From Nigrospora sphaerica (lineage: Eukaryota; Ascomycota; Sordariomycetes; Amphisphaeriales; Apiosporaceae), in assembly GCA_018287875.1 (NCBI GenBank), contig JAGVVL010000002.1:1984001-2048000 (forward strand): a stretch of 64,000 bases of DNA, given 5' to 3'. The first letter of the stretch is position 1; each line of letters begins with the position of its first letter. Shown one piece after another: positions 43,855 through 56,900 of this stretch. Made by a program: the position numbers and the translations under genes. The notes beneath the pieces are model-generated. The model saw only the letters and a list, made by a program, of their open reading frames with translations, ran no database searches and was not told the DNA's origin.

Positions 43855-46800
43855 CTCGACGCAGGGCTTCGCCGAGGTGCCATGAGTAAGGTTGTTTGCT
43901 GAGCAAGTGTTGGGAGTGGCGTAGCGATGGAGAGGGCGACAAGGGCAAAGGAATGGACGATGGCGCAACTGCCACGACGAAGAAGACAACTACGAGACGA
44001 AAATTACTTTGCCCAGCAGCGGGCAGCGCAGTGTGGGCAGCCTCCATCTAAAAGTGGCTGCCGACTGGAGTGAAGGCTCCCGGCCATACGGTGCAGCCCC
44101 GTTGATCTCCAGGGACATGGTCATGCAGTGACCACTCGGCGTCTCACCCGGTTCACATGGGGACAAGGTAATGCTTGCTACGATCGCCCAAGGGCCAGGG
44201 CCCGCGGCTGCATGAAGTGCCACGGACTCGAGACGGAGCCCACGTCGTGGGCGGTTGTGGCAGAGCGTCGAGCAAGAACAGCGCCCAGCGTCTCGATTGG
44301 CCCAGGGCCAGATTGGGTCCAGCGCCGATCCGGGCCATGTGCAACACGATGGTGGGTATGGACGGTGGGCCTGCCTGGTATGGCGGCGCAACGGGGGCGC
44401 TTTTCTTGGGTCCGTGGCCTCGACGCCCCCGGCCAGACCCCGGGGCCGAGCTTCTGCCGGCAGTCGGACTCCAGCCATATGCCCAAGTGTGGCCAAGGAA
44501 GGGGGTTGGAGTAGGTTGGAGACCAGTATCGAGGGCGGAAATAGCCGGATGGCCCCGAGGGGGCGCGTCGCTGCCATGATGGACGGGTATTGAACAGAGG
44601 GGACGATGGGGGCGTGTGAGTCAACTGTTGCCATCCATCCATGTACTGCCTAGTCCCTATCCCCACCCGTGCCGTCGTGGTGCCTTTCTCGCGCCTCGCT
44701 CTCCCCGAAGGCCTGAGAGCTGGATGCTCGGACGACAGCTGGCCTGTTTTGGTGCTAGTCTGGACGGCGGTGCGTACACTAAACGGGAGGGGCGGCGAGG
44801 ACTAGATGGTTGCAATCATCGGATGGATGGCATGGGAGGGACGGCCGACTGCCCGCGAGCAGTGGCGATCCGTCCCAGGAAAGCAATCCATGCACAGGGC
44901 CTATATTGCCCATTCCGTGACGGTCGGGTCAGTTGTGCTATAGTTAGGGCGGCCAACGGCGGGCGAAGCAGTTGGGAAGGGAATGGAACAGATGGGATGG
45001 GATGGGAATGGTGCCACCGGGGGGAGGCAAGCATTCGCGTGTGGCAGGTTGAGCGACTTCAGATGAAACAAGCGTGGCTGTAACGAATTGCAAGTCAGTA
45101 TCCAGCGACCTATACCGAACCGGGCGCAAGATTATGGAGGCTAAATTGTGGATAACGCCTGCGATTGGTGCAACACGTTTGCGGCAAGGCCTGCCACTTC
45201 CTAATTCGGCTTGATCTCTGGGGTTGCCATTCATGGCATGCCGTGCTGTTATTTAGGGGGCTCGCTTTCTACGTGCCGCATTTTATGCCGAGGCTAATGT
45301 TTAATTCAAGGACTCATTATCTCCAGCGCGCTGTATGGAATTGTCCTGTAGAATTCCGCCATCTGATCGACTTCCTCGTGGGCCCCCACCTTCCGTAGCA
45401 GGGGAGGGAGAGATGGCGTCAGCGTGCGTAGGGCTGCACCAACAGCACGTACCTGGTGATCCCCGTCCTGAATCCATGGAAGTGCTGCCGTCCCATTGTG
45501 CACAACAGCCCCGCCGATCGACCAGCTGTACCAAGTGTCAGGGAAGCCGACACGCAGGTCTTGAGATGTCCACGCTTCATAATTCTCTTCCCATACCCAG
45601 CTTAGGCTGCGCGCAGTCTGGCCCCCACCGGAAATATAAATCGGATCTACTATGTAGCCCCCTCTCCAGCTCCCTCATTCCATGTGGACAGCAGCCCCGT
45701 CGGGGGGGGGAAGGGCAGCCCTTGGATTTATCCATGCAGCAAAGGCAACTTCCGAGATGCGTACTTGTTGTACCTGCACGCCTCATAGGGACCAGGTAAG
45801 CCCCCTAGACAGCCCGTTTGAGTAGGTAGGTATGTACCCACATGACCTATGTGTGGGCAAAGGAACAGCTGGTGGTACGTCGATCAGGGAACGCGCCTGC
45901 TACATCTTGCTCCTCCGTCTTGGCTTCATGTGCCACACGCTGTTTGCCACAACTTCAATACTGATACAAACATAGTTCTATATGCCAAGCACGTACTGCA
46001 GCAACGCAGGCAAAGCAGGCGTAGCACAACGTCGGGGCGGCTTGTTCTTTTGGTGGAATCGACACCGGTACCTGGCACGCAGGTGAGTTGGATAAGGATG
46101 GAGCTGAACTTTCTATTTTAGGAGTCGGGCTTCACGTCGGGCCTCATGAGGAGTGTTGGCGTGTCATAATCCCACCGATAAGCCGAGGCAGATGCCGGGG
46201 GATAAATAGTCTGTTAGCGTGCCATGTCATTGGCTTGGTGAATGCAATCGATCCAAGGGCTGGCTGACTTGTACCCACCCGTGATGCATTCAAGCTAAGT
46301 GCTTACTTCCCCATACGGCTTTCTTGATGTTCAGCTCCAGGCCGAGCGGCCGTGGCGTTTACCCGTTGGTTGCTTTTGGCGGAGTGGAGTCTATGTATAT
46401 CCAGTCATGCTCCGAGACGACGGATATAGTCTTGTGCCAAGCTGCGGTAGCCGGGCCTGATAGGGGGAAATGGATGGAGGAAACTGACATTCTGGCCGCC
46501 ATCCCCGCAGGATTACACGGACTCGGGAAGATAATTGAATTTGGGAAGGACTGGACCAGGGCCCCAGAGGATTGGCAATTGAATGACACGGTATAGGAAT
46601 TGAATGGCACGAGAAGGATTGGGAAACGGAGGGCTGACGCACCTTCTGTTGCTTCCATTGTCCTCCAGGTCTCAAACAAAGCATACCTCCTTTGCCTGTT
46701 GGAACTCACACCAACTCATCTGTAAAGGAACATAAGTAATAATCCAGCATAACCGAGTTCCTATCCACCTTTTCGGCAGCCCTCCAACTTTCCTCCTCCG

Positions 46801-46908
46801 CCTGCTAGAAAAACTGCCCACTGACCAAACACCAACACCCTCCACTCCACATCGCTCCTGCTAGGAGGTAGGTAACCATCAAGTCGTCAAGAAACCTCAA
46901 CGCCCATC
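43855..46908. other. Gene-free 3 kb between the 7TM and monooxygenase genes
   Basis: Upstream DNA shared by two divergent genes. Frames here lack motifs or consistent codon bias. A GTAGGTAGGTATGTACC motif lies at 45822-45838. An imperfect repeat around ATTGAATGRCACG occurs near 46580-46610. No gene recognised. Confidence 0.45.
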
Positions 46909-48991
46909 ATGAGAGTCGCCGTTGTGGGTGGAGGCCCTTCCGGCCTGGTCACCTTGAAATACTTGAAGACGGCGCACCTTTACTTCGACATCGACCCCAT
47001 CGACGCCACCCTCTACGAGGCCGAGTCCACCATCGGCGGCACTTTCGTGTACCGCGTCTACGACGATGCCGAGGTGAGTACTCGCTCTATCCTCTGCCCT
47101 TTCCTTTCTTTTCCCTGGGAACTCCTTGCCCTACGGCTGCGCGGTCCGCCTGGAAAGCCGCACGCTGACGTGAAATACGCAGATGGTGTCGTCCAAATAC
47201 CTCACAGCCTTCTCCGACTTCCGCTTGGAGCCCAATAAACCCGACTTCGTCACGCCTCAGGATTACGTCGACTATCTCGAGAGCTACGCTTTGGCGTTCG
47301 GTCTGCTGCCTCACATTCACTGCTCGAACAAGGTCTCGCGGATCCGCCGCAAGGAAGATGGCCGGCATGCTGTTACGCTCTTGCGCCAAGGCGTCTCCAC
47401 CGACCAGCACTTTGATGCCGTCGCCATTTGCAGCGGTCTCAACGTTGAGCCTGCGCGCCCGCTTGTGCCGGGCCTCTACCACGCACCTATCGTCTTGCAC
47501 TCGTCCGAGTTCCATTCCCGCAAGCAGCTCCTCGCCTCGCGCCAGGACCCTACCGTCGTCATTATGGGCATCGGTGAGACGGGCATGGATTTGGGTCACC
47601 TTGCCGTCACGACGCCCGGCGTCAAGTCGGTCATTATGTGCCACCGCCAGGGCTTCTTCTGCGCCCCTAAGGTAAGTCGTTTAACCCGTCAAACCCCCTA
47701 GGCGGCCTGACTGACTCTCGATAGCGCATTCCCGAGCCCACGCTCCTTGGCGTCTGGTCTCGATGTGAGCGCCTGCCGCCCAAGCCCATTGACACCTCAA
47801 CGGCCAGCTTGTTCGACACAGCCTACGTGCACCCCTACCTGCAGCGGGGATCGTTGCTCTGGCGCTACTACACCTGGTCTATCCGTTCGCTTCTTTTCTT
47901 GGCCACGGGTACCAGTCGAGGCTACGACCAATGGGTCGGCGGCCTTTCCGATGAGCGGATGAATGCTAATGGCAGTATGTCGGTCCCCTTCCCTGAAGTT
48001 TCCTTGGTGAAACGGGTTTGCCGAGCGAGAGATGCCGCGCTGTACGCAAGTTGACTGACGGTTGGCAGTTTTCCTCTGCAAGTCGGACCGAGCCATGCCG
48101 TACCTTTCGGCTCCCTACCGATCCGGCTCGCTTGCAAATCGAATCAGGGCCGCTTTTTGCAGCATGCCGATCCCCAGCACCGGCGGCCGCTACATCGACC
48201 TTGCCCCTTGGCCCACACACATCGACGATGACGGCTTCATGCACTTTGAGCATACAGATCGGCCCGAATCGGAGAAGTTCCAGGACGCCGCAGTGAAGCC
48301 CGACGTTGTCCTTCTCGCCACGGGCTACACTCAACGCTTCGACTTCCTGGATGCGACGTACACGACCCCCCAGAAGGCCAATGTGCGCGGAATCTACCAC
48401 GAGGATGATATTTCTGTCGGATTCATCGGCTTCGTCCGCCCTTCCATCGGTGCCATCCCCCCTCTGGCCGAGCTCCAGGCTCAGCTTTGGGTACTACGCC
48501 TCCTCCAGTCAGCCAGCCTCCAAGACGGCGTAGCTAAGGCGGATGCCCGACTGTACTCACTCGACGTCGACGCTATCCCCCAGTACGAGCTTGACTACGC
48601 CCTACACCCGCGTGCCGGCCACGACATGTACGATGAGAAGCTTGGCGTCGACCATGAGAGCTACGCATACCAGCTTGCACTGGACATGGGGACTGCGCCT
48701 ACCTTTACCTTCATGTTGCGCCAGGGGCCCAAGATGCTATGGACTTGGGCCATGGGCAGCAACTTCAACACCAAGTTCCGCCTCGTAGGCCCCTGGAAGG
48801 ACCGGAACCGTGCGCTCGCCATCATGCGAGATGAGCTGTACCCCCTCACGAAGCGCTTTGGCGGTTTCGTCTTCTTCTTCCTGTACACCATCGTCCCATT
48901 TATCTCCTTCGGTACCATGAGCATGATGCTCTATGCTTGGGACGCCATTCGGGGCTTGTTCGTCGGCAAGAGAGAGACGGCCCGATCCTAA
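46909..48991 (+). CDS. Flavin-containing monooxygenase-like protein
   Basis: Four exons: 46909-47073, 47183-47671, 47725-47974 and 48069-48991, giving 608 residues. FMO-type enzymes use FAD, NADPH and oxygen to hydroxylate N or S centres or insert oxygen at ketones. The FAD Rossmann motif is at the extreme N-terminus (MRVAVVGGGPSGLVTLKYLK). The FMO-like identifier region is APIVLHSSEFHSRKQL, the NADPH motif is VVIMGIGETGMDLGHL (Gly184 on), and the late FAD-associated motif is VVLLATGYTQRF (near residue 385). The C-terminus carries a hydrophobic segment (FVFFFLYTIVPFISFGTMSM), probably a membrane anchor, then a basic tail. The substrate cannot be deduced, and the neighbours do not form a recognisable secondary-metabolite cluster. 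Confidence 0.85.
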
Positions 48992-49983
48992 GCAACCCCA
49001 AAACCCCCTGAGGCAAGAAATCGGGGGAGTGTATTTCAAACAGCGATTGACTTTGACGAGAGGGTAAGTTCCAGGCCTGGTTCACCATAGCCTCTTGCCT
49101 ATCAGGCGGCCTCGGAAGGATATGAAAAGGGCATCTCCCGCGTGGACGTCCTACAAAATGGATGATGGGCCGGGGCTCTCGGCTCGTCTACCGGAATCAA
49201 GTAAAACCCTGACGTATGGAAACCTAGAAAAGAAAAAGAAAATCCGTGATGTAGCTTCTCTTCTTGGCAAGAGCGATGAGTTGCAAAACCTTGAAACAAG
49301 CTCCACCAAGCCAGGCAGCATCGGCTGTTTATTTATGAGTAGATTCCCATCTTTTTGGCTTCTAGCATTCGATAGTCTTGAAGCAGCACGTCCGCAAGCA
49401 CGTCTCAAATAAGAACCATTCATGGTTTGGGCAATACTCCTTTTTTTCTTTCCCTTTTTGGCTGGAAACGCTCGCAGCCCGCGCAGCTTTGGAAAGAATG
49501 ACACGTTCTCTTCCCCTCGCCCCTTTCCCTATTTCCAAGGTCACAAAAACTGGCAGCATACTCTGGCCACCCCGGTAAACGCAAGGCTTGGGTGTTTTGC
49601 GGCTGCAGCGGCCTTCCCTTACACTGCATCCATAATTTACTTTACAGGATGCATACCTAGGCAGCCTGGTAATGGCGCTGTATTACAGGGCAGGAAACTG
49701 TCTGTCTCCCGTTCCGCGGGCCCGTGGCGTCCCTTTTGGTACACGAGCGAGCAACGTAGCGTAGCAACTGTAATCGCATATAGGCCCCCGGTTCTGGTGG
49801 AACATGATCAGCAAAACAATCAGCCTGGGCCAAGATTGTGCCCGCCTAGAAGCCGGGTTGCTTTGGGGGTTGTTCAACTTTTTAGCGGCGGTTTCTTCTT
49901 TTCCCGGCTCGAGCGTGGCCTCGGCGTCTGAGCAAGATATTCATTCTATTTAGTACAGGTGGCAAACGTGGCGGCGACGTAAT
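48992..49983. other. Convergent 3' flank, monooxygenase to glycosyltransferase-like gene
   Basis: Just under 1 kb of shared 3' DNA; only short unsupported frames and pyrimidine-rich patches are seen. Confidence 0.5.
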
Positions 49984-51537
49984 CTAGCCGGCCATCCAGT
50001 TCTTGCCCCAGTTGCCGCCGACGTTTCCGGGGCTCTTCGTGATGTCCCAGTCGCGCTCCAGCCGCCAGGCATCTTCGGCGCTTATATCCATGTCCAGGAG
50101 GTCGCAGCCGCGGTGGCCCCATTTGTCGGCAAACACGCGGCGTCCGGCATCAACGAGGGTTTCGAGACCGGCCGAGAAGCCTTCGGGGTCCTGGTAGAAG
50201 GGTTCCCCCTCGCCGCCTGCCTGGCGCGCCTGCCACGCGTTCCTCCGGACGCTGCGTTGGGCCAGCTTGAGCTCCTGCATCCGGCCGGCGATCTCGATCA
50301 GGTGCTGGTGCGTCTCGCCCTCCTTCTCGACCCACGTCCGCAGCTCGTTCTCTTGCTCCAGCTGGGCCTCGTAGACGGGGCTCGCGGGGTCCAGGCCGGC
50401 GGAGCCGCCGTCAAAGGTGGCATGCGAGCCGGGCAAGCGGAACAAGGCACCGACGTCGTCGAGGGCAGTGTTGACGTCGAATACCAGGCCGGCCTCGCTC
50501 TGGGGCTGCCAGTATCCGGCCCAGTGCAGGCGCAAGTACATATCGCAGTCGCTGGCGTAGTAGGGGATGTGGGTGTCCCAGGCGCCAACTTCGAGATAGG
50601 CATCGCGCTTCACCAGGGCGAAGTGGTCGTAGGCAAAGAAGTGCGTCGACCAGGGCGGGATATCGGGGCTGTTGAGGTAGCGAAGCAGACCCACGGAGCG
50701 CTCATAGATGGTGGCGTAGGGGTCATGATCATGGTCGTGATCTCGGTCCTTCTTGCGAACCTCCTCGTCCGAGAAGACCAGGACGTCCTGGTGGCTCCAA
50801 AAGAAGTGCTCCCAGCCCCGCAGCTTGGCCGTGTGCAGGTAGAAGTTCTGCAGCTGGGCGAAGCTGAGCAGGGTAGGGGTGGACAAGATGCGCACGCCCA
50901 TCTGGTGCAGTTGGGTGTAGTTCAGGAAGAAGGGATTCTGCAGGCTCAGCTCCTGGTCCTCGTTGGCCGTGAAGGTGCCGGTGTTCTCGACGACGTAAAT
51001 GTCGTTGGGTGGCCATCCAGCGGCAATGTAGCTGGCCACGCACTGCAGCAGCATGGGCCAGTTGCGCGTGAAGCCGATCAAGAGCGGCGTTGACTCGGGC
51101 ACGTGCGGGTCCGGCGGCATGTTGTTGGCGAGGACGGGCGGCGGCCCGCCGGTGAGCGTCAGCCAGGGAAAGGGGTCATCAATGGGCGCGTAGGGCGGCG
51201 GATCGGGCTTGTAGACCTTGGCGGGGCGGACCTCCTGCATGGGCTTCTGCTGTTGGGGCAAATGCTTCTGGTGCTCGCGAAAGGCGGCGGCAGCAGCAGC
51301 GGGCCCGCGGGGGGCATTGTCGTCAACCGGCGCGGTGGTGACAGCACCGACGCCATCGGCGCCGGGAGACGGCGGTCCTTGCGTAGCGGGCGCGGCCTGT
51401 TGGGCGTGCTGCAGGCGCGAGACAGCCATGTTGACGGGCTCGTGGACCACGTAGAAGACAAGCAGAACGGCCAGGAAGACGGCGCCGTACCGCGACAGCA
51501 GCGGTACCAGCCGGCCGGGAAGCGCTCTCATCAGCAT
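49984..51537 (-). CDS. Type II membrane glycosyltransferase-like protein
   Basis: Intronless minus-strand gene of 517 residues. One N-terminal signal-anchor (residues about 12-33, LLSRYGAVFLAVLLVFYVV) precedes a Pro/Ala/Gln-rich stem of about 90 residues. The globular domain has a GT-A-like layout: STPLLIGFTRNWPMLLQCVA, NDIYVVENTGTF, then WEHFFWSHQDVLVFSDEEV where Asp residues could bind a nucleotide-sugar metal. It continues with FFAYDHFALVKRDAYLEVGA and HIPYYASDCDMYLRLHWAG. A His-Asp repeat (DRDHDHDHDPY) sits in one loop. This architecture suggests a Golgi enzyme transferring sugar to a glycoprotein or lipid, but I cannot name the family or linkage. Start choice is minor, with ATGs at residues 1 and 3. 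Confidence 0.68.
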   Translation of the reverse strand: MLMRALPGRLVPLLSRYGAVFLAVLLVFYVVHEPVNMAVSRLQHAQQAAPATQGPPSPGADGVGAVTTAPVDDNAPRGPAAAAAAFREHQKHLPQQQKPMQEVRPAKVYKPDPPPYAPIDDPFPWLTLTGGPPPVLANNMPPDPHVPESTPLLIGFTRNWPMLLQCVASYIAAGWPPNDIYVVENTGTFTANEDQELSLQNPFFLNYTQLHQMGVRILSTPTLLSFAQLQNFYLHTAKLRGWEHFFWSHQDVLVFSDEEVRKKDRDHDHDHDPYATIYERSVGLLRYLNSPDIPPWSTHFFAYDHFALVKRDAYLEVGAWDTHIPYYASDCDMYLRLHWAGYWQPQSEAGLVFDVNTALDDVGALFRLPGSHATFDGGSAGLDPASPVYEAQLEQENELRTWVEKEGETHQHLIEIAGRMQELKLAQRSVRRNAWQARQAGGEGEPFYQDPEGFSAGLETLVDAGRRVFADKWGHRGCDLLDMDISAEDAWRLERDWDITKSPGNVGGNWGKNWMAG

Positions 51538-53952
51538 AGCCGCGATGTTTGAGGGCCACTACACATGCCGGGCTTGGATGAAAGGGGTGGCAGGGCAGTT
51601 GGTCCAGCACGCGCGAAGAAAAACAGGGGCGCTCGTCGGGATGCGGGGTCGGGGGCGCCAAGACTGCCGAGGGTTCCCGATGCTTGGTGGGAAACGACGA
51701 CGACGGCGACAAGCGAGCGCAGGAGGAGGACGGGGAGGGAGGAAGGGAAAGGAGTGTGGGTGAAAGGAACGATGATTGAGCCAGGAAGGGTGAGGATGGT
51801 GGAGTAGTGGGAGCAACAACAGGCACAAACAGCAGCAGTAGCAACAGCAGCAACAGCGGCAGCAACGACAACGACAGTATCAGCAAGCAAGCAATTGGGC
51901 AAAAAGCAAGCAAGCAACGGCACCAGTAGCGGCAGCCGCGACTTGGACAGCCGCGCCCCAGGGACCCAGACACCCCCCCAAGTACATATAGGCAGCGTCA
52001 CATCAAGATGAAACATGGAAACATGTGGTGGCCGGGCAATGTGCCTAATCAAAGCAACGGCGAGCGCCAAGGCGGCAGATCTGGTCGATAAAACGTGATT
52101 TGAACGTTTCTGCGCCCCTCCTCCTATGGCCATTGATCTTCACGCCCCCGTGGATCCGCGGGTCCCCACTGCTTGTGCCTCAGGTTCGGCACCCGGTTTG
52201 ATTGTGTGCGTGGGCGCGCGCGCCGTGTGCCTGTCTCGACGCTGTATCGGGCAGGTTGAACGCGGGGCCAGAGGGATGAACGGCGAAAGGCCGGCCGGCC
52301 GGCCGGCGAGCGCATTGAACCGAGACGGGACGCTACATTCTGAAGGAATGGGCGACGGACGCGCGTGTGAGGGAGGCATGACGTGGGGATGAGCACGGCA
52401 TCCAATATGTGCGTACACGAACCACCAGGCGCGATCCCGTGGCCTGGGTGATCCCCAGTGGGGGGGATTGAAGTTAAAGGTAGTGAGGCTCTACGTACTA
52501 CTAACCCGGCCTAAGATGGTCTTCGGCCAAACAACAAAACCACACCAACAGGTTCAGAGGCTCTTCCCCCTCTCTTTTTCTCGGTCGTCAATCCCGGGCC
52601 AGCAGGCGGAAAAAGGATCGCTGGTGGGCGTGGGTGGTCGTCGCGACCGCCTAAAAAGCTTGGCCTCATTTAAAAGCGGCCGCGCTCCGTAGGGAGAAAC
52701 TGGGCCGTTCAGCTCCGCCCTCCCGAGGGGCCAAATCCCGGGGTGGGGGGTTTGTTCGCAGAGATAAGGCACATAACGGAAGAAACGGAAGCCAAAAAGA
52801 AGACAGAAAGAAAGAGAAACCGTAAGTGCCGCGCAACACCAACGGCTGGCCCTGCATCCATGTCGCCGAGTCGCCTACTCGAGTAAGGACCGGGCGTCGA
52901 ACAACGCTTAGTATATTATGTGCTCCGTACTGCATGCTACCTAGCTACCTACTACTATACTATACGACTAAATAGTACATCTATCGTACCTCGGTACTGG
53001 GGGTCCATCTTTGCCCTTTGGGTCCCGCACGCCCGAGGGGCCGATCACCGACGCTCGCTGCCCTCTTCGTCGCATTGGGGCGCATTCTTCCATTCCCCCT
53101 CAAACACCCCCCCCCTTCTCTTCTACGATGGGGTGTCGGGGGTCCCTTGGTCCGCCCGGCCCCATTCGCCTGTTGGCAACAGAATCTGCCAGTTCGGCAT
53201 TTCCGTGCGTTCCGTCCTCGAACCGGGCCAAGCGTGCCGTCTGGTCTGGCCGCTGTCCACTTGACGGAGTACAATCATTACTATCCAGGTGCCTGGCTCC
53301 ATTTCCTCGTACGTAGTTTCGGTATTCGTTAGGGGGGCGGATGCTTAGGGCCCGCTGTTGCGAAGGGGGAAAACAAACAGCGGCTTCTGCATCTTTGCCC
53401 GTTTTCCTCCTGGGCTCGTCGTCCTTCTGTGTTGGTACGACTTCGTCCACCTCATACCTCACGGCTCCCGCATTATCCGTTATGGCACACAGCAAGGCAC
53501 CGGCATAGCACAACATGTAACAACTCAATCTTCCATGCAAATCGGCTACATCCATCTTGCCCTCCCCCCCCCCTTCCCCAACACCCGCATCGGTCGGTAT
53601 ATTGCTATGGTATATAAAACTTGACAGCTTCCGCCTCTCTCCCGCTCGGACAATGAAAAAAGTACAGCAAAAAAGTGAAGAGAAAACAGGCGACGTAGAA
53701 ACGACGTGGGTGCTGTCCTGTACACGTCCAGAACATGGACCAAAGAAACCTCCCCGCGCAAAGAAGAACATGATGCATGACGCTTCCCTACCAGCCAAAG
53801 GGCCACGCGCCGTCGCCCCTCTCCTGGGGGAAAGAAAAAGGAGCCGCCCTGCAAAATAGACCTCTCTCTACCAATGCTTTTGCTTTCATATCCTGCTTCT
53901 CTGCCGTGGTATCATACGAACGCCGAAAGTTATGACCGCAATGCTCGCTCGC
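51538..53952. other. Gene-free region between glycosyltransferase-like and DOCK genes
   Basis: It contains a CAG/CAA/AGC-rich leader-like stretch (about 51808-51930), a GGCC tandem tract (52289-52306), and TACCTAGCTACCTAC motifs near 52937-52960. No reading frame has recognisable features. Confidence 0.45.
52289..52306. repeat. GGCC tandem tract
   Basis: Eighteen bases of alternating GG and CC form a self-complementary run of overlapping GGCC sites in intergenic DNA. Confidence 0.7.
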
Positions 53953-56900
53953 CTACTCCTCCACGTCCCCCATGGCCCCCGTCCTGGGCGGCTTTCTCCC
54001 GCCAATCTTCAGCATACTAAGCCGTTTGCGGACGCTGCCCATCCTCGGGGGCACCTGGTCGAACGCTTTCTCGTGGCCCTTATCCACCACCTCCGTGACC
54101 CCGCTGTTCTTGCGTGACGAGCCGTCCAGCCCGTCCGGCGCCGTCGGCTCGCTGTTCCACGTCGGGTGGGTAAATGGGTTTATGCTGCTGTTGGTGTCGG
54201 CCGACTGCACCCGGAAAAAGCTTTTCCGGTTGCCCTCCTTGCCTCGGCTGCTGATGCTGTTCGTGTCCGCATCGCCCGCCGACACGCCCATTTCACCGCT
54301 GTTCCACTCCTTGGACTCCTTCCTGCGTCCGTTGAGGAAACTCAGGCGCGCGCCTCGTTGTTTTACCGACATCGAATGCGCTGCCGACGCCTCCTCCACC
54401 ACCGCGTGGCCGTTGGTCGGCACGCCGCCTGTGGCCAGGTCCGGTGACGCCACCTCCGTCGTCGGCGAGGACCTCTGCCACGTTGGTGAAGGCTGAGACA
54501 TTGTTGTCTCTCGCCTTGGCTGCTGCGGGTTGAAGACCTCTATCTCGGGGGCGTACACCGACTCAAAACCTGCTACTGTTCAGTCTCTTTTCCTTTCGGC
54601 CTTGTCAGGGGGTTGGCGGTACTTACGCTCATGCAGGTCTGCGTGGCCCTGCGCGAGGATCTTGTTGGAGCTGCGCGAAAAGCTACTGAGGCACCTCTTG
54701 ATCATGATGGCGTGGTCCACAAGCGCCATCTTGATGGCCGTCTCCTGTGCGTCCAGTTCGACCTCATCGTGCTCCGCCTCCTCAGACAATGACGCCGACG
54801 CCTCCGTTTGGGGAAGCAGTTCCCGGTAGCGCACAATGCTGTTCTCCGACTCGGGATTGAGTGAGATACGGACGGCGTCCAAGAGTAGCTGGACCAGTTC
54901 GTCGTCATCTTCGCTCGCCAGCCGCTTTTCCACCGCCGCCATCTCCTGGGTTTTCCGGACGATACGCTCCAGTGCTGTCTCCTTGGCGCTCAGCGTCAGC
55001 TCCCGAACCTCGACAACCTCGCTGCGGCGTAGAATCGTCGGAAACGGTTCCGCCGTCGTGTACAGTATCTTCTCGGCATAATGCTCAGCAACCGGGCCCG
55101 AAGTGTTACGCTTCGACGAGACGGAGAACACCTGTGGGTGCGCCGAGAGAAGGTAGTCTCTGATCACTTGCGGAACCCGCGCACGCTGGAAGACGTGGTG
55201 CGACAGGTCGCGGTGAGGCGTGAGCGCCGAGATAACCAGGAACTGTCCTTCGGCCTCGCCATCGACATCGCCCGATGTTAGCAGCTGAGCCGACTGGAAC
55301 TGCTCCTGCATTCGGTCCGTGAAAGCCGTCGTCCGCTCTGTGGGTGATCCTTCGTAGATGTACTCCTTGTTCCGCATGCCCTGCGGGAACCCAAGCCCCC
55401 GAAAGACGACACGGAAATACTTGGGCACCAGCTTGTCGCTCTTGGCCAGAGTCTCGTAGATGGTGGCGATGGCCCGTTGCGTCCGCGCCAGTTTGGAGAA
55501 GTCGTAGACGTTGTGCTCGTACTGATATTGCAGCTCCTTGTAGGCCGCTAGCGCACTGCTCCAGGCGTCGCCGTCCTCGAAATGCTTGATCATGTCAAAA
55601 TAGATGCGCTCCTTGCGGTCAAAGTGCGATTGCGCCGGCAGATCCGGATCTTGCAGAGCCGGCGCCATCTTGAGCGGACTCCACTCGTACAGCTCAGCGT
55701 GCAAACGCAACGCCAGGCCAGCCTCGGTATGATTCCGGGCGTCGGCCTGGAGAGTCGCCAGTTGATGAACATAGCGGACGAATATCTCTTCCTTCTGCAT
55801 GTCCCGAAGGAATTCCATCAGACGCAGACGGTTGATGAGCTGCGAAGCGGCACTCGTGCTCTCACCGCTGTGCACAGCCACTAACAGATCCAGGTACACA
55901 TCAACCGTCCCGATGAGCTCTTGGAGAGCTGTGAAGAGGGCATCTCCGTCACCCAGGCCCATGGGCTGGAAACGTTGCAACAGTTCGTTAACGAAGAGCT
56001 TCTGGAGAATGCTCTCCGTCATCTGTTTGTCCTTGAAGAAGTGGTCCATGTAGTCAATCATTTCCGTCTGGATGACCGAGAGATCCTCGCTCAACGTCCA
56101 TTCGCTGACAATCATTGTCTGCAGTACTTCGACCGCCATCTTTCTCAGGCCCTCGTGGACACTGAGACAAAGCTCCACAATGGGCCCCACGAGGGTAGGC
56201 ACGTATTGAACCTGGTAGCCGCCCATCTTACTCAGGCCGAAGCGGGCTCGTTCGTCCTGGGTCGTATCCCAGCCTATCGCCTCCCAGGTTCGCCGCAGGA
56301 GTTCGGCGCCGTGTTCCCGGACATCTCCGGCGATCTTCCAGACGGCGCGGCGCTTCTGCTCAGGGAAGGTCTCTAAAGCCAAGCAACCACTGCCAACGAG
56401 CTTGAGTAGGGTACTAAAGAACATCTTCCACAGCTCCGTGTTAAAGTTTTCGGCATCGTCAGGGTGCGGGAGAAAGGACTCTAGGAGGATCCCCGATAAG
56501 TACTGAAGCGTCCGCATAACCGATTTGTGGTGGAAAATGTACACGCTCAGCCACGTGGTGGGGAAGGCCTCGCCCCGCAGTATGCTCATGTGAACGTGGA
56601 GAGTATTCTGAATAAGCGCGCCGAGGTCGTCCTCGGCTAGCTCTAGTTGCATCCCGCTGGGTGAATTCGAAAGGGCCGACAAAACTGCGGAAAGCTCAAT
56701 GAGAGCCTCGTCAAAGGTCGTAGGCGCCGAGATGGGCTTGGTGGGAAAGGGGTACGAGGTCGGAAAGAGAAGCGACAGGCGTGTCTTCGGCTTCAGTGTT
56801 GTCTGCTGTATGGCGAGGTACGAGTCGATGATCTTGGGGATGTAGTCGGGGATCTCCGATCCGAGATAATCGATCTGGCTGGCGAGCACCGAGCAACACA

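Noticed and set aside
46909..51537. Secondary-metabolite gene cluster around the monooxygenase
   Set aside because: No polyketide synthase, peptide synthetase, terpene cyclase or pathway regulator lies nearby, and the neighbours are a membrane protein and a transferase-like protein in separate transcription units.
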